Shown: positions 8,562-16,441 of the stretch, piece after piece | How the letters are laid out: every line of letters starts with the position of its first letter | Numbering within the stretch: position 1 is the first letter of the stretch | Origin: Mariniphaga sp963747515 | Lineage (GTDB): Bacteria > Bacteroidota > Bacteroidia > Bacteroidales > Prolixibacteraceae | Assembly (NCBI GenBank): GCA_963747515.1 | Contig: CAVVFN010000005.1 | Location: 124,001 to 188,000 of the forward strand | Direction: 5' to 3' | DNA length: 64,000 bases | The notes under the pieces: generated by a model | The model's input: only the letters and a program-made list of their open reading frames with translations | The model's database searches: none | What the model was told of the DNA's origin: nothing | Translations under genes and position numbers: made by a program

Positions 8562-10764
8562 ATGAAAAAGTCAGTTATTCTTGTTATTGCTTTTTTAAGC
8601 ACTTTGTACACAATGGCTCAGGTTACAACAAAAGGGTATGAAAAAAATAAAGCATTCGACGAATTTCCAAAATTCTTAGTTACAAAACAAAATTCTCCTG
8701 TCAAGAAAATGCCCTTGTTTGATGTAACTCCTTTGTTAGCAGAGGATGAAGTAAGCAAGGATTTGGATTTACCTTACCGTTTTGGGAAAGGGTTTGAAGA
8801 TGAAATTTCTTTAAAAGACGGGAAGTGGCAGAATTTTGAGTCAGAAAGAATTTGGAGCATAAAAATTGTTTCTGCAGGAGCATATTCTTTAAATTTTATT
8901 ATTAGGGATCTTATATTGCCTAAAGGAGGTGAATTGTTTATTTATAACGAAGAAGGTACAATGGTGTATGGTCCTTTAACTGAGCAGCATAATATTATCA
9001 ATGATATATTTCTCACTGATATTATCCAGGGGGAATCAGTTATTTTTCACTTAAGTATACCTGATATAGTTAAAGAGAGATCCATTATTAACAATCCAGA
9101 AGGTTGTTCATGGTTACAAAAATCTACTCAAATCTTATGGAGATGGTGGTGATTGTACTAATGATGTTACCTGTTATCCAGCGTACAGTGATGAAGCTGA
9201 TGGAATTGTTCAAATTGTCTTGTCAAATGGAATTGAAATTTGTTCCGGAGCATTATTAAATAATACTGCCCAGGATTATAGACCTTTTGTTTTAACTGCA
9301 TTTCATTGCATTGACATAGGAATTGCCGGGTTACCAGGATTAGATGAAGATAGAAAACTGCACGATTTAGAAATCGGACAGGCTCAAAGATGGCTTATAA
9401 AGTTTAGCTACCGACATACCACCTGTGGAGGCAGCACGTTTGCTAATACAAGAGGCTATAATGGAAACACTTTTAGAGCAGCCTGGGATAGTACAGATTT
9501 TGCTTTGGTGGAGTTAAATGCTAATATATATCAAGACATTTATAGTGTTGGAGAAAAGGTCTGGCTAGGTTGGGATCGAACTGGAAATACCCCTTCAAGT
9601 GCCGTTTGCATTCACCATCCAAGTGGGGATGTTCAGAAACTTTCCATAGAAAATGATGTTTTATCCGAATCAGATTGGTATAGCGATAATGGAAATCATT
9701 ATTGGAGAGTTCAATGGTGGAATGATGGTGTTACTGAAGTTGGATCTTCAGGCGCGCCATTATTAGATCAGAATAAAAGAGTTGTAGGGCAACTAAGGGG
9801 TGGGGATTCCAAATGTAGATGGCCTCTTAGCGATGTGCAAGGACCGGATTGGTTTGGTTGTATACATGATTCCTGGGACGGAGGATTGACCGATGATACC
9901 AGACTGAGTAACTGGCTTCAGCCCACAGGTTCTGCAACAGTTTTAAATTCCATACGTCCCCCGAAACCACAATATTCAGGATTGGGGGATGTATTATGTG
10001 AAAGCACTTATGTTTCAGTTGTAAATTCAGCTCCAGGATTTTCGGTTGACCATTGGATTGGGAATAATGTTACTTTTCCAAATGGGAATACAAGTAATCC
10101 TGTATTGGTGTCACCTGGTACACAAGGTAATGCATGGGTTCAGGCAATAATAAATACAGGAAGTGGATTATATACTATGTATCAAAAAAACTTTTGGATT
10201 GGTGCACCATCAATTAGCCAGTTCGATATTTCTAATCCGAATCCTCCTTTTAACAATTTACTTGAACCAGGGATGTACAACCAGTTAATTGCTAACGATT
10301 ATGCTAATCAATCTGGCACAACATATTGGGAATGGGATTGTGGCGGATGGCCTCATTATGATGTTACCCAAACAAAACATATTACTAATGTTGATGTTCC
10401 TTATTATTTTACTTATCAGGACATTAAAGTTAGGCTTTATAATATATGTGGAACTCCCAGTCAATGGTACACGGAACGGTTCTATCCCTACGGCGGGTAC
10501 TTGCTGGTTTTTTCTCCAAACCCGGCTACCAATGAAACAGTTTTGTCCATTGAATCCACTTCAACAGAAAAAGTGTTTGATGAAACCACCGAATGGGAGC
10601 TGGAAGTGTATTCGGAAACCCAATTGCTGAAAGAGAAGAAAACCAAACTGAAAGGTAAAAACACGACCCTACAAACCGCCGGTTGGCAGGATGGGGTATA
10701 CATGGTGCGTGTAAAGTATAAAGAAGAACTGTTAACAGGTAAGCTGATGGTGAAGAAGATGTAG
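8562..10764 (+). pseudogene. Trypsin-fold serine endopeptidase with T9SS tail, frameshifted
   Basis: A secreted lysyl-endopeptidase-like protease split between two frames (8562-9152 and a continuation ending at 10764). Residues 1-19 of the first part are a signal peptide, followed by a propeptide-like segment. Near 9110-9125 (an A-rich run after GCSW) the frame shifts; in the second frame GDGGDCTNDVTCYP continues directly into the catalytic domain. The triad is complete: His in LTAFHC, Asp in WDSTDFALVEL and Ser in VGSSGAPL. Behind it comes an accessory module shared with the GH16 gene (QFDI, EWEWD or YWEWD, QWYTERFYPY) and a complete sorting tail ending GKLMVKKM. The second part alone would lack a signal peptide, so the gene is inactive unless the shift is a sequencing error. 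A lipoprotein of family A follows at 11213. Confidence 0.85.
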
Positions 10765-10777
10765 GGTGTTGTTAATT

Positions 10778-10810
10778 AAACCTGACAGGTTTCGAAAACC
10801 TGTCAGGTTT
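10778..10810. repeat. Perfect 15-bp hairpin after a T9SS gene
   Basis: AAACCTGACAGGTTT, a CGA loop and AAACCTGTCAGGTTT form a perfect stem 14 bp after the stop codon. A second copy at 14612-14644 has a compensated base-pair change (AGACC with GGTCT), suggesting that the stem itself is conserved. No U-run follows, so it is not a classical intrinsic terminator, though it may still end transcription or stabilise the RNA. Confidence 0.8.
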
Positions 10811-10828
10811 AACAAAAGCCACTACCCA

Positions 10829-11130
10829 CGCAACCTTTTACCCATTTGCAGCATCTTCCTGTTGTGAAACATATTATTTTGAGGGTTACGTTTTATGGAA
10901 TTTAAGAATGTATATACAGAAGCCAATACAAACTCAATTAATAAAACCAACGATTATGACTTCAGGAACGTGCAACAGATTATTAAAGCCAGGCGGATGG
11001 AGATATAAATTCAAATTATACTATATTTTCAACTTTATAGTTTTTCACCTTCAAATTTTCTAAATGAAATAAAATTCATAAGCAAAATACAATGTCCTCT
11101 AACACAAAACTTCTAATAGCTCTCACACTC
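10829..11130 (+). repeat. Dispersed intergenic element, copy 3
   Basis: Starts CGCAACCTTTTA and contains ATGTATATACAGAAGCCAAT and AAACCAACGATTATGACTTC, which are almost identical to positions 14732-14795. Farther right the two copies diverge but both keep GCTCTCACAC. There is no coding potential. The element fills the gap between the protease gene and the next lipoprotein gene. Confidence 0.7.
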
Positions 11131-11212
11131 AACGAGCTTCGGGTTGTTGGAAATACAAAGAATAAAATAAAATACTACAAACGTTTCAAAGAAACTTTTA
11201 AAACAAGTAGGT

Positions 11213-11818
11213 ATGAAAACAAAAATCCTAAAACTATGCCTAATCATCTTAGCCTTCTCCTTATTAGGAATGGGTTGCGAAAAAGACCAGGACATATTCG
11301 AACTTCAAATAGGAGATGAAAAATGCCTTATCAAATTAGTAGACGGGGTTGAATTCAAATTCTGTTTGCTAAACGAGCAAGGCGAACCTGCAACGATATT
11401 TAATGAAGGTGAGAATTTTACTTTTCAGCTTACCATTAAAAACAATAAAGAAGAAAGTTTGCCTTTTTTTGATTTTGGTTTTTTGAAGCTCAAGGATTTT
11501 TTTGCTGTAAGTTCAAAAAACAAATATTTTGGAAAATCACATCTATATGATTTAACAATCGACTCAGAGTTAGTTTCTTATCCAATAATGAATTGGTTGA
11601 AGGCCGATTCGATATCTATTTTTACCGATACCTGGATAAATGACAGTAGCGATCTATTGGAGAGGGAAGGAAAATCAATATTTCCTTTAAATTATCCTTT
11701 GGGAAAAGGCCTTTATTATACACAATTCACATATAATTTTACATTTGGATTTCAGGATAAAGATCCCATTTATGAATCTGGAAAGTTAACCTTTAAAATC
11801 AATTTTGAAATCAAATAA
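11213..11818 (+). CDS. Lipoprotein, family A (divergent copy 3)
   Basis: A 201-residue lipoprotein with lipobox GMGC (Cys22), a diverged paralogue of the genes at 1136 and 6249. Conserved landmarks are FELQIGDE, VEFKFCLLNE, FNEGENFTFQLTIKNN, FDFGFLKLKDFFAVSSK, YYTQFTYN and the closing GKLTFKINFEIK. It lies downstream of the serine protease gene, as the copy at 6249 lies downstream of the GH16 gene that carries the same tail module. The function is unknown; a partner or inhibitor of the upstream exported enzyme is an inference from position only. Confidence 0.8.
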   Translation: MKTKILKLCLIILAFSLLGMGCEKDQDIFELQIGDEKCLIKLVDGVEFKFCLLNEQGEPATIFNEGENFTFQLTIKNNKEESLPFFDFGFLKLKDFFAVSSKNKYFGKSHLYDLTIDSELVSYPIMNWLKADSISIFTDTWINDSSDLLEREGKSIFPLNYPLGKGLYYTQFTYNFTFGFQDKDPIYESGKLTFKINFEIK

Positions 11819-11826
11819 CCAAAATC

Positions 11827-12021
11827 ATGAAAGAAATCATTGCAGTTATGTTGATATTTGTAGGGGTGATAACTTCTTTCGCCCAAGTTCCGACCCGAAT
11901 ATTTTTTTCGATGGAAAGGAACGCCAGAATCGATAAAGGAAGATTGCGGGAAGGCATTTATATAATAGTGGTAAAAACACAAGATAATGTTTACAGGAAT
12001 ACGATAATTAAGCGTAACTGA
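11827..12021 (+). CDS. Mini-protein: signal peptide joined to a T9SS tail end
   Basis: A 64-residue open frame made of a signal peptide (residues 1-20, cut near SFAQ) followed after about six residues by the final 40 residues of a T9SS sorting tail (GRLREGIYIIVVKTQ, ending NTIIKRN). That tail end is nearly identical to the C terminus of the 441-residue protein at 20377-21702. Everything between signal and tail is missing, consistent with an internal deletion of a larger gene. It sits 8 bp behind the family A lipoprotein and 1 bp before the next lipoprotein gene, so it may still be translated as part of an operon. The tail lacks its first strands and is probably not a working sorting signal. 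Confidence 0.6.
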   Translation: MKEIIAVMLIFVGVITSFAQVPTRIFFSMERNARIDKGRLREGIYIIVVKTQDNVYRNTIIKRN

Positions 12022-12022
12022 A

Positions 12023-13030
12023 ATGAAAAAACTATTTTTATTAGCAGGTATCACCGCCCTTTTAATTTTTAGTTGCAGTAATCGTGACGATATTATTCCT
12101 GAAGGGCAAGACAAACCAAAATCCCGACTGGTATTTTATACCAATGCGCAGGCCATTTTAAATTGCGGCCCGTTTGATGTAGATGTTTTTGTCGACAGCG
12201 TTCCGGTCGGTTCAATTTCATATCCTTACATTAAGGATGAACTTCCCGGTTGTATTCAAAGCGATTATACCCTTTTGGTTGAAAAAGATACGGGAACCTA
12301 CAGTTATTTTGCAAAAGCAACGTGTAACAATTACATCCAGTGGTCAGGGACAATTCATGCCAAAAAGGATTCCTGCAGTAAAATATTTTTCGATATGGAA
12401 AATACAGATACCGGACACATCCTTTTTTACACTAACGCTCAAGATATACTTGACTCCCGTGAATTTGATGTAAATGTTTATATCAATGATTCTTTAGCAG
12501 GCAAATTACCGGGAGCTTTTCTTCCGCAGCAAAGTGTTCCTTCCTGTGATATGACTGACACACTGTCGGTTCTAAAACTTCAACAGCCGGTGGGTGAATA
12601 TTCCTACACAGCAGATTTCTATTATACAACAGATATGTATTATGAACCTTTAGGATGGTCAGGGAATTTTGAAATTAAAAAAGACAGTTGTACCGTTGTT
12701 TACTTAAGTTTAATTCCATCCGGTTCTAACCTGCCCGAGAGCAGGTTAACAGGTACCTGGGCGGAAAAATTTCCGGAATTATGGGATGGCATTTCCGACA
12801 CGATAGTTTTTACAGATGATTTTAAAGTAGAAAAACATTTTACATTAGATGGATGGAATTACAATATAATGAGTGATTCCACTATTATTTTTCAAAATGA
12901 AAGCTATAGATTTAAAGTATCTGGCCACGAATTAAAATTTATAGATGATGAAGAAATTATTATAGGTAATTTTTTTCAAAGATCAATATCTGCGGTAGTG
13001 AAAGATATTCATTTCATTAAAATCGAATAA
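12023..13030 (+). CDS. Lipoprotein with two FYTNAQ repeats (family B, intact copy)
   Basis: A 335-residue lipoprotein (Cys18 in LIFSCS). Two tandem repeats of about 95-100 residues are visible: each starts FYTNAQ, continues FDVDVFVDS or FDVNVYINDS with a Gly-rich turn, then GTYSYFA or GEYSYTA, WSG and KKDSC. The spacing suggests repeated small beta-sandwich domains. A C-terminal segment (about 240-335, LTGTWAEKFPELWDGISDT) resembles a lipocalin-like domain. A second copy at 21928-22939 is about 90 percent similar by eye but frameshifted. The duplicated block continues about 110 bp beyond the gene and includes the candidate promoter of the next gene. The function is unknown. Confidence 0.8.
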   Translation: MKKLFLLAGITALLIFSCSNRDDIIPEGQDKPKSRLVFYTNAQAILNCGPFDVDVFVDSVPVGSISYPYIKDELPGCIQSDYTLLVEKDTGTYSYFAKATCNNYIQWSGTIHAKKDSCSKIFFDMENTDTGHILFYTNAQDILDSREFDVNVYINDSLAGKLPGAFLPQQSVPSCDMTDTLSVLKLQQPVGEYSYTADFYYTTDMYYEPLGWSGNFEIKKDSCTVVYLSLIPSGSNLPESRLTGTWAEKFPELWDGISDTIVFTDDFKVEKHFTLDGWNYNIMSDSTIIFQNESYRFKVSGHELKFIDDEEIIIGNFFQRSISAVVKDIHFIKIE

Positions 13031-13099
13031 GATGTATAACGAACATAAATTCTGTCTACAAATACAAAAGTGGAAAAGTATTTGTATCTTGAAGGTGGA

Positions 13100-13127
13100 T
13101 TTGAAGCTGACCCGGAAGATATATTTG
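13100..13127 (+). promoter_or_regulatory. Candidate promoter, conserved in the duplicated block
   Basis: TTTG at 13100-13103 and TATATTTG at 13120-13127 are spaced 16 bp apart, a little shorter than usual for Bacteroidota. The duplicate block has TTTG at 23010 and TAGATTTG at 23030 with the same spacing although the bases between differ, which supports a functional site. It would drive the T9SS gene at 13170. Confidence 0.5.
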
Positions 13128-13169
13128 AAGTGAAAGAATATAATTGCCAGCAATTTAAAATCAGCAATC

Positions 13170-14081
13170 ATGAAACAACTAATCTTTATTATTGCAGCCA
13201 TTGTGACTTTTACTATTGGGTTAAGGAGTCAAAATTATATTCCTTTTCCCACTGAAAATGTTAATTGGAATGTTTACTATAGAGGAACATGCCAGGAAAG
13301 GCCACCTGACACAATTTTATACAGATATACAATTCGTGGAGACACTGCTATCAATGATGTTTTTTACAAAAAACTTTGGTTGGAAAAAGGTGACACGATT
13401 AATCCAATAATTGAAGCAATTGGGGGCATAAGAGAAAATGATAAAAAGATTTATTATAATGGAAGGACAATATACACATCGACTGAAGGGGAAGAGTATT
13501 TGCTGTATGATTTTACGAAACAAATTGGAGATACAATAAAGCACAATCCACAAGAATTCTATTCGGTAATATTAGATATTGATTCAATTGCTATTGACGG
13601 AATTTGTAGAAAAAGATATAAGGTTGACAATCATTGGTTTTATCATAATCCAGACTACATTGTTGAGGGAATCGGAAGTGTTAAAAATGGACTATTAGGT
13701 CATATTTCAGATATTCCGACATGTGGTACTCATTATTGGGAACACATCTGTTTTAAAGAGAATGGAGAGGTTAAATATTTGAATCCCAATTTTGACCTCT
13801 GTTTTCCTGGCAATTTAATAATGGAGGCAAATTTCACAATAGTGGATGAACAAATTAAAATTTATCCTAATCCATTTAAGCAAGTTTTGCAAATTGAAAA
13901 TAATTCCAATGAAAAGTTATCTATAAAAATTATTGATATAAATGGACGCTCAATTAAAGAGCGACAGTTAAATGAAATAAAAACGATAATAAAATTAGAA
14001 ATTAAACCCGGTGTTTATAATGTTCTGATTACAAATAAAGTTGGACAAATAATATTAGCACAAAAATTAATAAAACAATAA
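13170..14081 (+). CDS. T9SS-sorted secreted protein, unknown function
   Basis: A 303-residue protein with an N-terminal signal peptide (core LIFIIAAIVTFTIG, cut near RSQ). The body shows repeated YLLYDFTKQIGDTI and IVEGIGSVKNGLLG motifs, shared with the proteins at 17906 and 19082 and typical of a common uncharacterised Bacteroidota family. Residues about 225-303 form a type A sorting tail: IKIYPNPFKQVLQIEN, the IIDINGRSIK strand and a final GVYNVLITNKVGQ...KLIKQ. It is exported across both membranes by T9SS. No catalytic motif was recognised. Confidence 0.8.
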   Translation: MKQLIFIIAAIVTFTIGLRSQNYIPFPTENVNWNVYYRGTCQERPPDTILYRYTIRGDTAINDVFYKKLWLEKGDTINPIIEAIGGIRENDKKIYYNGRTIYTSTEGEEYLLYDFTKQIGDTIKHNPQEFYSVILDIDSIAIDGICRKRYKVDNHWFYHNPDYIVEGIGSVKNGLLGHISDIPTCGTHYWEHICFKENGEVKYLNPNFDLCFPGNLIMEANFTIVDEQIKIYPNPFKQVLQIENNSNEKLSIKIIDINGRSIKERQLNEIKTIIKLEIKPGVYNVLITNKVGQIILAQKLIKQ

Positions 14082-14184
14082 AAAAAATACTGGTAAAAAT
14101 ATTGCAAATATTACGACAGGTCCATGTGTATTTAAGCTGCGGAATTTCGCATAGGTATTCAAAAAGATTGAAGACCTGTTTTTC

Positions 14185-14428
14185 GGAAAATGGGAATTAA
14201 GAAGTTTAACCGGAGGGTCAACCCCATCTGAGACTTTTACAGCCAGTGATGTTGTTTGGGAGTTTATCCCAATAGATACTTTAAAAATACATGTTAATAA
14301 AATTGTTTCTGAAACAATATGGATATGAGAAGTATTATATCTATGATTACACTTTTGAGGAAAATTCTTTAAAACTCTTAGATAAAGGGACTTCAGATGG
14401 GATAATGCTGGAGTTTGAGAAAGAATAA
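14185..14428 (+). pseudogene. Remnant of a lipocalin-like lipoprotein gene
   Basis: Translates as GKWELRSLTGGSTPSETFTA and onward to a TGA at 14326-14328, then resumes (YDYTFEENSLKLLDKGTSDG, ending LEFEKE) up to a TAA at 14428. It matches the last about 100 residues of the gene ending at 25999 with an internal deletion. There is no start codon or signal peptide. The surrounding DNA (14082-14184 and 14429-14523) shows no gene. Confidence 0.75.
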
Positions 14429-14523
14429 TCAGATGCTAAAGGATGTAGAGCAGATAACCCGGTTGCTCACCTTGCCTGGTTGTCAGGGTTGTAAGGAAAA
14501 GTCTACAATCATAAAAAACCAAC

Positions 14524-14598
14524 GATGGAATTTACATGGTTTGGGTAAAGTATAAAGAAGAACTGTTAACGGGCAAGCTGATGGTGAAGAAGATGTAG
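14524..14598 (+). pseudogene. Orphan T9SS tail fragment
   Basis: Encodes DGIYMVWVKYKEELLTGKLM plus VKKM and a stop, almost identical to the C terminus of the protease gene ending at 10764. No open frame leads into it. The hairpin and intergenic element that follow are also the same as those behind the protease gene, so the whole 3-prime end was copied or left behind after a deletion. Confidence 0.8.
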
Positions 14599-14611
14599 GG
14601 TGTTGGTAATT

Positions 14612-14644
14612 AGACCTGACAGGTTTTTGAAACCTGTCAGGTCT
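14612..14644. repeat. Perfect 15-bp hairpin, second copy
   Basis: AGACCTGACAGGTTT, a TTG loop and AAACCTGTCAGGTCT. Relative to the copy at 10778, the second base of the stem and its partner are both changed and pairing is kept. It lies 13 bp behind the orphan sorting tail. Confidence 0.8.
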
Positions 14645-14660
14645 AATAATCATCACCTCA

Positions 14661-15000
14661 CGCAACCTTTTGCTTTTGCTTCATCTATAGTGAAACATCT
14701 TTTTTGCGGGTTACCTTTTAAGGAATTTAAGAATGTATATACAGAAGCCAATACAAACTCAATTAATAAAACCAACGATTATGACTTCAGGAACACTCAC
14801 CAGATTTTTCAGACGGGCGGGAGGAATACAATTCATTTCTATAAACTTTAAACTTTATTATTTTTCGCCCATTAAACCAAATGAAACATGGCCCATAGAT
14901 ATAAAAAAAAGCAAACCGGAATTGCAACAAGAGGCCGTCCGGTATTTCAAAAAATAAAACGCTTTAAATTGCTCTCACACCTCTGGTAATTTTAGGAAAT
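14661..15000 (+). repeat. Dispersed intergenic element, copy 4
   Basis: Starts CGCAACCTTTTGC, then GGGTTACCTTTTAAGGAATT and ATGTATATACAGAAGCCAAT as in copy 3, then AAACCAAATGAAACATGG as in copy 2 and GCTCTCACAC as in copy 3. It bridges the otherwise different copies and is the most complete one. There is no coding potential; the right end is approximate. The remaining bases up to the gene at 15117 are AT-rich with a long T run. Confidence 0.7.
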
Positions 15001-15116
15001 TAGGATTTTTTAATTTGTAGCCAAATTTATTTAACACTTTTTAACAAAAATAATTTGGTGTTTTGTTTTTTTTTTTTGTAACTTGTATACTATAAAAACC
15101 ACAAAAATCAATTATC

Positions 15117-16331
15117 ATGAAAAGATCTATCCTCATTTTTCTGTTTTGTGCACTTTTTGGGATTTCCTCTGCACAACTAAAAGTAGCCGATACCGGGAAA
15201 GTTGGTATCAATGTTGGAACTGCTACACCAGTTTCGAATTTATCTGTAAATTCTGCCGGTAATTCCAATTCAGCTTTATTTGTTAATGGAGGCATTACTA
15301 CTATTTGGGCGGAATGCACCGGAACCGGCAGCCCGGCTGCTTCATGGATTCATTCTGCATCCGGACAGACTGCTGTAATGTCTAATCGTTATAGTGTTGG
15401 GTTAAGAGGGCAGTCACAATCTGCCAGTCCATCCACTGGCAGGGCCTTTGGAGTCATGGGCATTGCAGGTAATTCAACATCAGGATATAACTATGGTGTA
15501 TTTGGGACAACTTATGGGACTCAAAATGGGGCAGGTATAGTCGGGACAACTAATAGTAATGTAAATGTTAATATTCCGGGGCTTTATGCCGGGTATTTTG
15601 ATGGCGATATAAAAGTAACCGGTTTAATAAACGGGGTTACTATACCAAGTTCAGATGTCCGGCTTAAACAAAATATCTCTGATTTAGGAACTGCGATTCC
15701 TGCGTCAAAAGGGGTTAGTACACTGAATACAGTCCTGCAAATGATACCGGTGGAGTACAGCCTGAAACAGCAGTATATTGAATCGACAGGCGACTCGGCA
15801 ACTGTACAACAGGCGCTTTATGACGAGAAATCACAGTTGTTTCAAAAAAAGCACTATGGATTAATTGCACAAGACCTGCAGGAACTTTATCCCGATTTGG
15901 TTTATGAAGGTGATGACGGGTTTTTGGGTATTCATTATACAGGAATAATTCCGCTTCTGATACAATCAATCAAAGAACTCAAAACCGAGGTAGATGAATT
16001 GAGAAATTCAGACCCGTCATTAAAGAAAGCTTCCGTACCAGGTGCAACTCTTTCTCCTGAGGGAACGGGGGAGGCCGTTTTGCATCAGAACGCTCCCAAC
16101 CCATTTAATTTCCAAACCAAAATAGGATTTGAAATCCCTTCTTCTGTAAGCAATGCCCAACTTCATGTTTGCAACATGAATGGAGTTCTTTTAAAAACCA
16201 TTCAGGTTAATCAAAGAGGTGAAGGAGCCGTAACCATAAGTGCAAATGAATTTGCTGCCGGATTGTATCTGTACAGCCTGGTTTGTGACGGAAGCATGAT
16301 AGATACGAAGCGGATGTTGTTGACAGAGTAA
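15117..16331 (+). CDS. Tail-fibre-type (S74 chaperone) protein with T9SS tail
   Basis: A 404-residue protein with a signal peptide (residues 1-19, cut after ISSA). A glycine/serine-rich repetitive part (about 30-165; VMGIAGNSTSGYNYGVFG) resembles trimeric fibre sequences of Bacteroidota. Then comes an intramolecular chaperone of the endosialidase/S74 type (SSDVRLKQNISDL at about 179, KKHYGLIAQDLQELYPDLV, a C-terminal coiled coil IQSIKELKTEVDEL). The last 75 residues are a sorting tail (NAPNPFNFQTKIGFEIP, ending KRMLLTE). It is probably a secreted, trimeric, self-processing surface fibre. It is not evidence of a prophage, as no phage genes surround it. Its promoter region and signal peptide recur as a remnant at 20158, and its tail as a remnant at 21766. 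Confidence 0.82.
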   Translation: MKRSILIFLFCALFGISSAQLKVADTGKVGINVGTATPVSNLSVNSAGNSNSALFVNGGITTIWAECTGTGSPAASWIHSASGQTAVMSNRYSVGLRGQSQSASPSTGRAFGVMGIAGNSTSGYNYGVFGTTYGTQNGAGIVGTTNSNVNVNIPGLYAGYFDGDIKVTGLINGVTIPSSDVRLKQNISDLGTAIPASKGVSTLNTVLQMIPVEYSLKQQYIESTGDSATVQQALYDEKSQLFQKKHYGLIAQDLQELYPDLVYEGDDGFLGIHYTGIIPLLIQSIKELKTEVDELRNSDPSLKKASVPGATLSPEGTGEAVLHQNAPNPFNFQTKIGFEIPSSVSNAQLHVCNMNGVLLKTIQVNQRGEGAVTISANEFAAGLYLYSLVCDGSMIDTKRMLLTE

Positions 16332-16441
16332 AATATTCCTCTCCCAGGAAATTATGATTTTACTGCCGCAATAGTATTCCATCTTTTTGAGAATAAAGAA
16401 GTAGATAGATAAGGATGATATAACAAAATAGAACAAATAAC

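Noticed and set aside
10778..14644. Hairpins as ordinary intrinsic terminators
   Set aside because: Stems are perfect but no U-rich run follows either copy, so the call was left as repeat with unknown role.
14600..14957. Small open frames inside intergenic element copy 4
   Set aside because: They lie within repeated non-coding DNA, are not conserved between copies as frames and have no signal or motif.
1014..15000. CRISPR array
   Set aside because: The repeated elements are long, few, far apart and separated by genes; no short regularly spaced repeats or cas genes are present.
15117..16331. Prophage remnant indicated by a tail-fibre chaperone domain
   Set aside because: The protein has a signal peptide and a T9SS tail, and no capsid, terminase, integrase or lysis genes are nearby; S74 domains are common on secreted bacterial fibres.
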